Assembly: GCF_026340565.1 (NCBI RefSeq)
Contig: NZ_JAPEPB010000002.1
Coordinates: 496,001-560,000, forward strand
DNA: 64,000 nt
Direction of reading: 5' to 3'
From: Kitasatospora sp. NBC_01287
GTDB taxonomy: Bacteria; Actinomycetota; Actinomycetes; Streptomycetales; Streptomycetaceae
Below the pieces are notes generated by a model. It worked only from the letters and a program-made list of their open reading frames with translations. It was not told the DNA's origin and ran no database searches. Shown one piece after another: positions 43,216-51,567 of the stretch. A program made the position numbers and the translations under genes. Each line of letters opens with the position of its first letter. Position 1 is the stretch's first letter.

Positions 43216-46119
43216 TCACGGCGGGTCGGGGGTCGCGCCGAGCACGGCATGGGTGAGGCTCGCCCGGTTGGGCACGCCGAGTTTGCGGTAGATCCGACCC
43301 AGGTGGCTGTCGATCGTGCGCACGCTGAGCACCAGGGCGCCGGCGATCTCACCGCTGGTCAGGCCGGTGCTGGCGAGGCCGGCGATCTCCCGCTCCCGCG
43401 CGGTGAGCCCGGCCAGCGCGTCGACCGGCCCCGGGTTCCTGGTCGCGGCGCGGCCGGCGCGGGCGGCGAGCCGACCGCGCTGGTGGGCGACCTCGTCGGC
43501 CAGTCGCGCCGAACCGCACTGGTCGGCCAGCAGCGCCGCCCGGTCCAGCCGGTCGGCCACCTGCTCGGTGCCGCCGGCGTCCAGGGCGAGCGCGGCCGCC
43601 ATGACCAGGGTGCGGCCGACCTCGATCCGCTCACCGCCGGCGGCGAAGTGCGCGCCCGCCTCCTGGGCGCCGAGCAGGGCCCGCTCGGTCTCCCCGCGCA
43701 TGGCGTGGGCCCGCATGCGCGCGCGCAGGGCGAAGCCGAGTCGGCTCGCGGAGGGGAGCTCTTCGACGCCGCGCTCCGCGAGCAGCGCCCAGTGCTCGAC
43801 CGAGGCCCGATCACCCTGGGCCAGAGCCAGTTCGGCCAAGGTGTCGCAGAAGCGCGGTCGGCGCCAGGCGGTGAGCCGGGGCAGCTCGGTGCCCCCTGCC
43901 GCGTCCAGCAGCAGCCAGCCGGCACGGGTCGGGTCGCCGGTGAGCAGGACGAGGCCGGCCACCAGGCAGCGGACGCCGACGGCCCAGCCGGGCGTCTGCC
44001 CGTCGGCGATCGCCGCCGCCCGATCGGCCAGCTCGACGGCCTCCCGCAGGTCGTCCACGCCGCCGCGCCAGAGCAGTGCCTCGGACCGGAACGTCGCCAG
44101 GCCGGCCCGGGTCGCGGGGTTGCCGGCGCGTTCGACGAGCGGGCCGGCCTCGTCGAGGGTCGCCAGGGCGTGGCGCAGGTTCCCCGAGCGCAGCTGGGTG
44201 TTGGCCAGGCTCATCAGCATCATGGGCCGGACGTAGGTCTGCCCGGTGCGCCGGGACAGGGTCGCGCCGCGGTCCAGATGGCGTTCGGAGTCGGTCAGCC
44301 GCCCCAGCATCCCCTCGGTCATGCCCAGTTGGTAGGCGGCCTCCAGGTTGGTCAGCAGGACGGCGTCCGAGGTGGCGTCGATGAGCTCGGCCGATCTGGT
44401 CACCGTCGTCAGGGCGGCGGCCAGGTCGGCGGTGAACAGGTGGGCGAGGGAGGCCTGGGCCAGGGCGTTGGCCTCACCGACGCGGTCATGGTGCCTGCGC
44501 GCGATCGCCGCGCCCGTCTCGGCGTGCCGGCGGGAGGTCGCGAAGTCCTGGAGGTCGTAGCTGTAGTCGGCGAGCTCGGCGTGCAGGGCGGCGGCCGTCG
44601 CGGAGTCCTGGTCGGCCAGCGCCGTGAGCCCGTCGCGGGCGATGGCGCCGGCCTCGGTGAAGCGCCCGAGCCGTCGTTCGACCCGGCTGGCGTCGGCCAG
44701 CGCGGTCGGGGCACCGCTCTGGTGCGGCGGCCGGCCAGGACCGGCGGATCGCAGGGCGTCCAGGAGCGCGCGGCTCTCCGGTGCGTCTCCGGTCAGCAGC
44801 CGGGTCTGGGCGAGCAGGACCCGCGCCTCGTGCCAGTGCGGCTCGCCCTCGTGGAGCAGGGACAGCGCGGCCTGCAGGTACTCGGCAGCGGCGGCGGGCG
44901 AGCTGTGCAGCGAGTCGCGCGCGGCGGCGATCAGGGTAGTCACGTGCTCCGGTCGGCCGGGGTCGGCGGCCCGGACGACGTGGTGGGCGCGCCGGGCGAT
45001 GGGCGCCGCCCGCTCGGCCAGCGCGAGTTCGGCGCCGCGGTGCAGGGCGAGCCGGCGGCTGGGTTCGAGTCGCTGGTAGACGACCTCGGCGACCGCGCGG
45101 TGACGCAGCGTCAGCTGGGGCGCGGGGTCGACCGGCCGGATCAGGTCGAGCCGGGAGAGGTCGTCCAGCGCCCGCATGGTCGCGGCCGCCTCCAGGCCGG
45201 CGACCGCGGCGAGCAGGTCCGGGTGGCACGGTTCGCCGAGCACCGCGGCGGCCTGGACCACGGCGAGCGCGGTGTGATCCAGCTCGGCCAGCTCGCCGAG
45301 GATCGCCAGGGCGGCGTCGGCGCCCGCCTCGCCCTTGGCGGCGAGGACCTTGAGGTACTGCGGATTGCCCTGGCACGCGCGGTGGACCTCCCGCGCGTCG
45401 GGGTGCTCGCCGAGCAGTTCGAGCACCTGCTCCCGGGAGAGCGGTCCGAGGTGGCGCACGTCGAGCTGGCCCATCGACGCGGCGCGCGCGAGCACGGCGG
45501 CAAGCGCGGGCGCGAGCTGGCGCTGCCGGTACGCCAGCAGGCAGAGCGCCGGACCGGTGGCGGCCGTGTGGAGCAGCCGTTCCACCTCCGTGATCCGCTC
45601 CGGCGCCAGCTGGTGCAGGTCGTCCACGGCGACCAGCGTGGCCGTCCCCCGCGCCATCTGCTCGTGCAGCTCGCGCAGTTCGCGGCTGCCGTCCGCCGGC
45701 GGGCGGACACCGGTGGGCGCGGGAGCTAGCGCGGGGGTGGGCTCGGGGGCGAGCACGGGGGCGAGCGCGCGCCGGCCGTGCGCCGCGAGGACCCGGACCC
45801 CGGCGGCCCGGGCATGCGCGGTCGCCGTCAGCATCAGCGCGCTCTTGCCGATGCCCGGCTCCCCGACCAGCGCGATCGCCCGCCCGCGGCCCGACGCCAG
45901 CTCCCCCAGGGCCGCCAGCACCTCCGCGACCTCGGTCTCCCGGCCGACAAACCGAGGAGCACCGGCCGCCGACCCGCGGGGCGCCGGTGCCACCTCGCGG
46001 ACCACGGCGAGCGTGGAGTCACCCGCCGCCACGCGGCCGGCACGGGAGCCGGCCGGCCGACCCGCCCGTACCGGTGAAACCTCGGGCGGTGAGCCGTGAC
46101 TCCACAGATCGTCAGACAT
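43216..46119 (-). CDS. LAL-family (large LuxR-type) ATP-binding transcriptional regulator (967 aa)
   Basis: ATG at 46117-46119. It has an AAA-type ATPase at the N-terminus (RFVGRETEVAEVLAALGEL, Walker A LVGEPGIGKSALML, about residues 55-95), a long TPR-like helical middle, and a C-terminal LuxR helix-turn-helix (LTAREREIAGLASTGLTSGEIAGALVLSVRTIDSHLGRIYRKLGV, last 65 residues). LAL regulators switch on nearby operons when they bind an unknown ligand and ATP. It is divergent from the WXG-like cassette that begins 193 bases away, so that cassette is its likely target. It is 3 kb from the biosynthetic operon. Confidence 0.93.
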   Translation of the reverse strand: MSDDLWSHGSPPEVSPVRAGRPAGSRAGRVAAGDSTLAVVREVAPAPRGSAAGAPRFVGRETEVAEVLAALGELASGRGRAIALVGEPGIGKSALMLTATAHARAAGVRVLAAHGRRALAPVLAPEPTPALAPAPTGVRPPADGSRELRELHEQMARGTATLVAVDDLHQLAPERITEVERLLHTAATGPALCLLAYRQRQLAPALAAVLARAASMGQLDVRHLGPLSREQVLELLGEHPDAREVHRACQGNPQYLKVLAAKGEAGADAALAILGELAELDHTALAVVQAAAVLGEPCHPDLLAAVAGLEAAATMRALDDLSRLDLIRPVDPAPQLTLRHRAVAEVVYQRLEPSRRLALHRGAELALAERAAPIARRAHHVVRAADPGRPEHVTTLIAAARDSLHSSPAAAAEYLQAALSLLHEGEPHWHEARVLLAQTRLLTGDAPESRALLDALRSAGPGRPPHQSGAPTALADASRVERRLGRFTEAGAIARDGLTALADQDSATAAALHAELADYSYDLQDFATSRRHAETGAAIARRHHDRVGEANALAQASLAHLFTADLAAALTTVTRSAELIDATSDAVLLTNLEAAYQLGMTEGMLGRLTDSERHLDRGATLSRRTGQTYVRPMMLMSLANTQLRSGNLRHALATLDEAGPLVERAGNPATRAGLATFRSEALLWRGGVDDLREAVELADRAAAIADGQTPGWAVGVRCLVAGLVLLTGDPTRAGWLLLDAAGGTELPRLTAWRRPRFCDTLAELALAQGDRASVEHWALLAERGVEELPSASRLGFALRARMRAHAMRGETERALLGAQEAGAHFAAGGERIEVGRTLVMAAALALDAGGTEQVADRLDRAALLADQCGSARLADEVAHQRGRLAARAGRAATRNPGPVDALAGLTAREREIAGLASTGLTSGEIAGALVLSVRTIDSHLGRIYRKLGVPNRASLTHAVLGATPDPP

Positions 46120-46312
46120 GAACGGCACAGTAGTCGCCCCCACCGACTCGCCCGGCGGTTCGCGGTCCACCCGCCTGATCGGCGGGCGCGGTCCCAGGCT
46201 CCCGCACGGACGGCTCCGTTGATGAAACCCTAACTCCGGATGACATTCCGATGGCCTCAATGTGCCCTAGAGTTCTTTTCCTGAACAGTAGTTGACGATT
46301 CATCGGGGAGAC

Positions 46313-46615
46313 ATGGGCACGGGGGACGGAAGATTCGTCGTCGATCTACCGGATCTGGAGCGGTTGGCGAAAGAGCTGGACAGCGCGAAAGCGGAACTCG
46401 ACAGCGCGTTGAAAGCCATGGGCGGCGCCGACCCGGCGGGACTGGGCATGACCGAGCTGGACAGCGCGTGCGCTCATTTCCAGAGCAGGTGGGGCTACGG
46501 CCTCGGGGAGCTCGGGAAGGACGCACAGGCATTGCACGACGGCCTGGCCAAGGTGCTGAAGAACTACGGCAGGACGGAGGCCGATCTCGCGGCCGGTCTC
46601 CAGGGCAAAGGGTAG
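46313..46615 (+). CDS. WXG100-like small helical protein (100 aa)
   Basis: ATG at 46313 after GGGGAG. It is a helix-turn-helix hairpin size (about 100 residues) as in ESX/WXG100 proteins: LPDLERLAKELDSAKAELDSALKAM...GLGMTELDSACAHFQSRWGYGLGELGKDAQALHDGLAKVLKNYGRTEADLAAGL. The turn has SRWGYG rather than the classic WxG, so this is a WXG-like rather than strict member. It is the first of a four-gene cassette. A TAGAGT -10-like hexamer lies at about 46267. Confidence 0.7.
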   Translation: MGTGDGRFVVDLPDLERLAKELDSAKAELDSALKAMGGADPAGLGMTELDSACAHFQSRWGYGLGELGKDAQALHDGLAKVLKNYGRTEADLAAGLQGKG

Positions 46616-46621
46616 GCACCG

Positions 46622-47935
46622 ATGAGTACACCCGCTGAGGACTGGTCCGGGCTGGGTTTCGATCCGGCGCCGGGCGACCCGGCCGCGGTGGAGCAGTTGT
46701 CGAAGACCCTGGCGCAGGCGGCGCAGCACCTGCAGGGGGTGCATGACACCATCACCCGACTCGGGCAGCCGGGCGGTACCTGGACCGGAGACGCGCAGCA
46801 GGCGTTCTCCGGCCAGCTGGGCCAGTTGCCCGATCGGCTCAAGCACGCGGGCGACTCCGTCGACACCGCGCGCCAGGAGCTGGACAAGTGGTGGAAGGAG
46901 CTGGACGCCAACCGGCCCCGGGCGAACGACTACGAGCAGCAGGCCAAGACGCTGCGGGCCTCGCTGAAGGACGCCCAGGCGGAGCACGCCCAGGCCGGCG
47001 CGAACAGCGATCTCGGGCTGGTCGACCAGACGTTCCCCGACGACGCCGGGCGCGCCGCCGCGCAACAGCGCTACAACACGGCGAAGGCCACGCTGGACGC
47101 GGCGGCCACCCGACTGGGCAGCGCCCAGGACGCCCTCAACCGCGTGCTGGGCCAGGCGAGCCAGTTGTACAGCGACCAGCAGGGGTTCGGGCTCGACCGG
47201 GCCAACGCGATCCGCGGCGCGGCCGACCACGAGGCGCCGCACAAGCCCGGCCTGTGGGACTGGATCGAGAACCACGGCGCCGACTTCCTGACGGTGGCCG
47301 CCTCGGTCGCGGGCATCGTCGCGCTCTTCTGCCCGGCCGTCGCGCTCGTGGCCCTGGTGCTGAGCGCGGCCGCGCTGGTCGCCCACGTGTCCACGTACAT
47401 CGGCCAGCAGGGGCTGTCGGCGTTCTTCCCGCCCTCGTCCAAGAACATGGGCAACTGGCTGACGGTGGGCGGCGACGCGCTGGGCGTCATCCCCGGCGTC
47501 AGTGAGATCAAGGCGGGCGCCACGGCGGCCAGGGCGGCCGACGGGTTCGGGGCCTCGGTCAAGGCCGGCGTCAGCGCGACCCAGGCCGGGATGAAGGCTC
47601 TCGACGCCTCGAACCCCGTCGCTTCGGCGATGCAGAAGCCGCTGGCGAAGTGGCTCGGGGAGAAGGGTCTGCAGAACAGCGAAACGGTGGCGACCAATGT
47701 CACCAGAGCGGGGCAGGGCGCGGTCATGGCGGGCCTCACGACACCGACCGCGCTGTCGCTCGGCAACAACTCCGACAACGACTGGGTGAACGGGACGACG
47801 GCCGGTGGAAACGCCGTGAACAGTCTGGGCTTCGTCCACGGTGAGGGCAGCGGCACGCGCGGCACCGTGCTCGGGACGCTCGCCATGGTCGGTGGTGCTT
47901 TCGGCTTCGGCTGGTCACTGCAGGGGAACAACTGA
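46622..47935 (+). CDS. WXG100-like N-terminal domain and membrane segments, possible type VII-type effector (437 aa)
   Basis: ATG at 46622, 6 bases after the preceding stop. Residues about 20-105 form a WXG-type helical hairpin (VEQLSKTLAQAAQHLQGVHDTITRLGQPGGTWTGDAQQAFSGQ, with W-T-G). Residues 110-190 are helical coiled coil. Residues about 215-260 are two hydrophobic segments (FLTVAASVAGIVALFCPAVALVALVLSAAALVAHV). The C-terminal half is Gly/Ala-rich. No toxin motif is recognised. Proteins with this plan are often type VII secretion substrates, but no ESX core gene is in the window. Confidence 0.7.
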   Translation: MSTPAEDWSGLGFDPAPGDPAAVEQLSKTLAQAAQHLQGVHDTITRLGQPGGTWTGDAQQAFSGQLGQLPDRLKHAGDSVDTARQELDKWWKELDANRPRANDYEQQAKTLRASLKDAQAEHAQAGANSDLGLVDQTFPDDAGRAAAQQRYNTAKATLDAAATRLGSAQDALNRVLGQASQLYSDQQGFGLDRANAIRGAADHEAPHKPGLWDWIENHGADFLTVAASVAGIVALFCPAVALVALVLSAAALVAHVSTYIGQQGLSAFFPPSSKNMGNWLTVGGDALGVIPGVSEIKAGATAARAADGFGASVKAGVSATQAGMKALDASNPVASAMQKPLAKWLGEKGLQNSETVATNVTRAGQGAVMAGLTTPTALSLGNNSDNDWVNGTTAGGNAVNSLGFVHGEGSGTRGTVLGTLAMVGGAFGFGWSLQGNN

Positions 47936-48708
47936 TGGACCGCACGACGGTGCCACTCCTCTGGTTCGCGGCTCCGGCCGGATTCGTCGAGGTCCCGCTC
48001 GGCGGCACCGCGGAGGAACGGCTCGACCGGTTGGCGGACTCCTTCGCCGTGCTCATGCCCGACGCGCCGCTGGAACAGCGGCTCGGCTCGGCCGTCAACG
48101 CCGAGCTGCTCCTCGAAGCCCAGCTGTCCCAGGGCCTGACCTACCTGGCCAACTGCCTCCACCGGACGGAGGAAGGGGAGGTGACCCACGGCGTCTTCAG
48201 CATCTTCGTCACGGCCGCGCAGGTGGACGGCCCGCTCACCTTCGCCACCCGGACGGCTCAGCGGCTGGCGGCCGAGCGGCCGCACGCCGAGGTCGGGGTG
48301 CTCCAACTGCCATACGCCGACGCGGCCGTCGCGACCGAGGACCGGGTGGTGCGGGTGCCCGGGGCACTGTACGGCCTGACGGCGGACAGCGAGAGCCTCG
48401 TGCGGCAGATCGAGATCATGATCCCGCACCCGGCCGGCCGGCACGTGGTGCTGGTGGTCTTCAGCACGGAGCACCCCGAGCACTGGGCGGGCTGGGCGGT
48501 GGTGGTGGGTGCGGCCCTGCGGAACCTGTCGCACCTCCCGCCACGGCCCGCGGAGCCCGAGCGGACCGACCTGGCGGTGGCGGGTTCGGCGATGTCGGGT
48601 TCGGCGGTGGCGGGTTCGGCGATGGCGGGTTCGGCGGTAGCGGGTTCGGCGATGGCCGGCTCGGCGATGGCGGCGACCGAGGACCGCATCCGGCGGGCGT
48701 TCGGCTGA
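47935..48708 (+). CDS. Third protein of the WXG cassette, with C-terminal AGSAMAGSAV repeats (257 aa)
   Basis: The ATG at 47935 overlaps the preceding stop by one base. Residues 1-200 are an alpha/beta fold with no known family (VPLLWFAAPAGFVEVPLGGTAEER, HGVFSIFVTAAQVDGPLTFATRTAQRLAAER, HVVLVVFSTEHPEHW). Residues about 213-245 are six AGSAM/AGSAV units. Its place after the large WXG-like protein suggests a chaperone or immunity role, as in ESX operons. This is inference only. Confidence 0.65.
   Translation: MDRTTVPLLWFAAPAGFVEVPLGGTAEERLDRLADSFAVLMPDAPLEQRLGSAVNAELLLEAQLSQGLTYLANCLHRTEEGEVTHGVFSIFVTAAQVDGPLTFATRTAQRLAAERPHAEVGVLQLPYADAAVATEDRVVRVPGALYGLTADSESLVRQIEIMIPHPAGRHVVLVVFSTEHPEHWAGWAVVVGAALRNLSHLPPRPAEPERTDLAVAGSAMSGSAVAGSAMAGSAVAGSAMAGSAMAATEDRIRRAFG
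48572..48680 (+). repeat. Tandem repeats of GCGGGTTCGGCG (15-18 bases) coding AGSA units
   Basis: A unit of about 15 bases (GGCGGGTTCGGCGATG or GGCGGGTTCGGCGGTG) repeats about six times inside the 47935 gene. It encodes alternating AGSAM and AGSAV. Such arrays change copy number easily, so this stretch may vary between strains. Confidence 0.8.
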
Positions 48709-48728
48709 CGGTGGGTGGAGGTCCGGAC

Positions 48729-49064
48729 ATGCACACGTTCGTCATGGATGTGAGAACAGCGCTCTTCGGTGTCGTCGTCCTCGCCAACGCGTGGTGGCTC
48801 GTTCACAAGACCCGGGAACAGCGGCTGCACCGCCGGCGCCAGGGGGTCCCGCACGAGCAGCAGTTGGCCGAGCTTCGCGCCGAGGTGGCCACGGCCCTGG
48901 TCCCGGGCGCCGAGCGGCACAGCGTTCCGACGGCGAAGTACCCGGCTCTCACCATCGAGCACGCGGTCGAGGCGGCCGGCGCGGCGGGTCCCTGGCGGGT
49001 GCGCGAGAGCGGTCCGAAGGGCGCGCTCCGCTGGGACTTCCAGCGAACCGGTTCCGCCGTCTGA
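48729..49064 (+). CDS. Small membrane-anchored protein, last gene of the WXG cassette (111 aa)
   Basis: ATG at 48729 after GGTGGAGG. The first hydrophobic segment (ALFGVVVLANAWWLVHK, residues about 10-27) is a membrane anchor. After it comes a basic helical linker (REQRLHRRRQGVPHEQQLAELRAEVATAL) and a C-terminal domain. No family is recognised. Confidence 0.6.
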   Translation: MHTFVMDVRTALFGVVVLANAWWLVHKTREQRLHRRRQGVPHEQQLAELRAEVATALVPGAERHSVPTAKYPALTIEHAVEAAGAAGPWRVRESGPKGALRWDFQRTGSAV

Positions 49065-49175
49065 CGGCCTTCGTGCCCATGTTGATGGACAAGAGCGCCG
49101 GAGCGGACGCACCCGTGTGACCCCGGTGGTACGAACGGGGCAGCAGCGGGAGGACGCCGGCCCGCGTCCCGCCCG

Positions 49176-50363
49176 TCAGCTCGGGTCGACCTCCGCGCGC
49201 AGGGCGTTGTAGGCGGTGAAGGCCGACTCGACCTCGGCGCGGGTCAGGCCGTAGCGCGACAGGGCGTAGCTGTGCGCGCGGGTGCTCCGGCGGCGGGCGG
49301 TGATCGCGGGCAGGCGGGCGGCGGTCTGCTCGGTCCAGCGGGCGCCGATGGCGTCGTAGAGCTTCGGGGCGCCGGCGGCCGGGTCGGCGCCGAGCCAGGA
49401 GTACGGGACGTCGACCAGGGCTTCGCGCGGGATCGCGGCGCGGGCCGCGAGGCCGCGGGTCATCGCACGGCTCAGCAGGTCGAGCCAGGTGGCGCCGATG
49501 CCGGGCAGGTCGAGCGGGCGCACGGTGACGGCCATGCCGTGCTCGACCAGGCTGCAGAACGAGGCCACGGCGGCGACCGGGTCGCGGTGGGTCCAGACGA
49601 TGGTGGCGTCCGGGAAGACGGTGCGCAGTGCGTCGAGGTTCTCCAGGTGCATGGGGGACTTCAGCACCCAGCGGCGGCGGGGGCGGCCGTACTGGAGCAC
49701 CTGGAAGACCTGCTTGAGGTGGTGGTAGTCGGGAACGAAGTCGCGTGCGTAGTGCCAGGCCCGGTAGGCGGGGATGCGGGCCTGGGAGAGCACCATGACG
49801 GTGTGCGGCAGGGCGAAGGTGCACTCGTCGGGGCCCTCGGCGAGCAGCGGGTGGATGTCGCGGAAGCCCGGGGCGAACAGGTCGATGCCACCGGCCATCC
49901 GGCGCGCGGTGGCGACGGCCCGCCGGCGCTGCTCGGGCGGTCCTTCCAGGTCGGGGGTGAGCAGCTCCCAGAGCAGCGGGCAGCGGTGCTCCGCAGCCAG
50001 GGAGAGGACGCCGTGGGTCAGCGTGGTGGCGGTGCGCGGCAGGCCCAGCACGAACACCGGCCGCTCGATGGGCTCCCGCTCGATCGCGGGGTGCTCGGCG
50101 ACCAGGCGGCGGATCCGGGCCCGGTTGGCGAGCTGCCGGCGGATGTGGCCCTGCGCGGACGCCCAGCCGACCGGGGTGAGGTGCTCGTCCGCCGCCCACT
50201 GGCGCAGCAGGAAGCGGAAGTCGTCGACGAACCGCTGGTCCCCGTCCGCCTGCCCGGCCGCGGCGACGAGCCGGTCGAAGGTCCGGTCGGGGGTGTGGCG
50301 GGCGCCGAAGCCCGGCCGGAGCAGCAGGTTGGCCAGGGTCAGGGCGAGGGGGGCGGCGGGCAC
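49176..50363 (-). CDS. Sulfotransferase (395 aa)
   Basis: GTG at 50361-50363. It has the PAPS 5'-phosphosulfate loop FVLGLPRTATTLTHGVLSL (about residues 102-120) and the 3'-phosphate region (RRRWVLKSPMHLENLDALRTVFPDATIVWTHRDPVAAVASF). It is of the Sulfotransfer_3 type. It transfers sulfate from PAPS to a hydroxyl or amine. As the last gene of the PKS operon it suggests the product is sulfated. About 80 bases separate it from the methyltransferase gene, with short GGTGGCGG repeats between. Confidence 0.88.
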   Translation of the reverse strand: MPAAPLALTLANLLLRPGFGARHTPDRTFDRLVAAAGQADGDQRFVDDFRFLLRQWAADEHLTPVGWASAQGHIRRQLANRARIRRLVAEHPAIEREPIERPVFVLGLPRTATTLTHGVLSLAAEHRCPLLWELLTPDLEGPPEQRRRAVATARRMAGGIDLFAPGFRDIHPLLAEGPDECTFALPHTVMVLSQARIPAYRAWHYARDFVPDYHHLKQVFQVLQYGRPRRRWVLKSPMHLENLDALRTVFPDATIVWTHRDPVAAVASFCSLVEHGMAVTVRPLDLPGIGATWLDLLSRAMTRGLAARAAIPREALVDVPYSWLGADPAAGAPKLYDAIGARWTEQTAARLPAITARRRSTRAHSYALSRYGLTRAEVESAFTAYNALRAEVDPS

Positions 50364-50442
50364 GGGGGCGGGTTCCCTTCGGTGGCAGCTGGTGGGGGTG
50401 GCGGGGTGGCGGGTGGCGGGGCCGGGGTGGTCGCGCCGTGGG

Positions 50443-51567
50443 TCAGGGCCGCGCCTCGTAGCGGGCGAGCAGGCGGTAGGCGTTGGACAGACCCGCGCGG
50501 CCGGCGAAGCGGGCGATCAGCCGGTCGAGCGCGGTCGCCAGCAGCAGCACCGGGGCGCCGGCCAGGAAGAGCGTGCCGCGCAGCAGCCGCCGCAGCCGCC
50601 CCGGCGGCCTTCCCGGCAGCCACGGCGCGTCCTCGCGCGGTGCCACCGCGTCCAGCAGCAGCCAGCAGGCGGCCAGCAGGTCGACCGGGTCGTGCGGCTC
50701 GTGATGCTGCTCCAGGAGCACCGTGAAGCCCAGTTCGCCCAGGCGGCGGCGCAGGTTGGCCGCCGGGACGAGGTTCAGGTGCTGCGGCTGCAGCCAGGGC
50801 AGCCACCAGCGCCCCAGCAGTCGGGCGTAGCGGCAGCGCGGGTCGGGCACCTCGATCAGCAGCAGCCCACCGGGGCGCAGCGCCTCGCGCGCGGCCGCCA
50901 ACTCCCGGGCCGGGTCGGTGCTGTGCTCCAGGTAGTGGAACATGCTCAGCACGTCGTACCGGCCGGCCATGGCGGGCGCCAGTTCCGGGAACGAGCCGCG
51001 GAAGCCGCGCGCCAACCGGCCGTTCTGCTCGGCGAGTTCGACACCCTCGCTCAGGTCCAGGCCGTCGAAGACGGTCTCCGGGAACACCTCGCGGGCCCGC
51101 TCGCAGAAGTGTCCGTGCCCGGTGCCGACGTCCAGCCAGCGGTCCGGCGCGGCGGCGAAGGGTGTCACCGAGCGGGCGCGACCGCGGTAGACCGCCGCCC
51201 GGGTGCCGAACACCGTGCCCAGCCGCTGCTCCCCCAGGCCGTCGTAGAAGTCGCGGTAGTAGAACTCCAGCCCCGCGCCGGTCAGTCGGGGGTTCTGGAA
51301 GACGTGCCCGCAGGCCCGGCACTCGTCCAGCACGAACCGCCCGGGCTTGTGCTGCAGCAGGTCGGAGGTGCGCAGCCGGACCCTCAGCAGGGTGGAGCCG
51401 CACCACGGGCAGTCGGCTCGGCGCGGCTCGAAGAAGCGCTCGGTGCCGTCGGCCAGGTCGGCCTGGTAGCCGGGGCGCAGCGCGGCGACCGCCCTGGCGC
51501 GCAGCGCGGCCTTGCGGGCGGCCGGCGCGGAGCTCGGGGTGGGCGTGCCTGGTGCGGTGGTGGTCAT
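50443..51567 (-). CDS. Class I SAM-dependent methyltransferase with zinc-ribbon N-terminus (374 aa)
   Basis: ATG at 51565-51567, overlapping the glycosyltransferase stop by 4 bases. A Cys4 zinc ribbon (CPWCGSTLL...CRACGHVFQNPRL) lies at about residues 52-95, as in sugar C-methyltransferases. It is followed by DRWLDVGTGHGHFCERAREVFPE (SAM loop), YDVLSMFHYLEHSTDP and LRPGGLLLIEVPDP. There is a C-terminal hydrophobic stretch (FLAGAPVLLLATALDRL). Its partner genes suggest it methylates a sugar or polyketide. Confidence 0.87.
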   Translation of the reverse strand: MTTTAPGTPTPSSAPAARKAALRARAVAALRPGYQADLADGTERFFEPRRADCPWCGSTLLRVRLRTSDLLQHKPGRFVLDECRACGHVFQNPRLTGAGLEFYYRDFYDGLGEQRLGTVFGTRAAVYRGRARSVTPFAAAPDRWLDVGTGHGHFCERAREVFPETVFDGLDLSEGVELAEQNGRLARGFRGSFPELAPAMAGRYDVLSMFHYLEHSTDPARELAAAREALRPGGLLLIEVPDPRCRYARLLGRWWLPWLQPQHLNLVPAANLRRRLGELGFTVLLEQHHEPHDPVDLLAACWLLLDAVAPREDAPWLPGRPPGRLRRLLRGTLFLAGAPVLLLATALDRLIARFAGRAGLSNAYRLLARYEARP

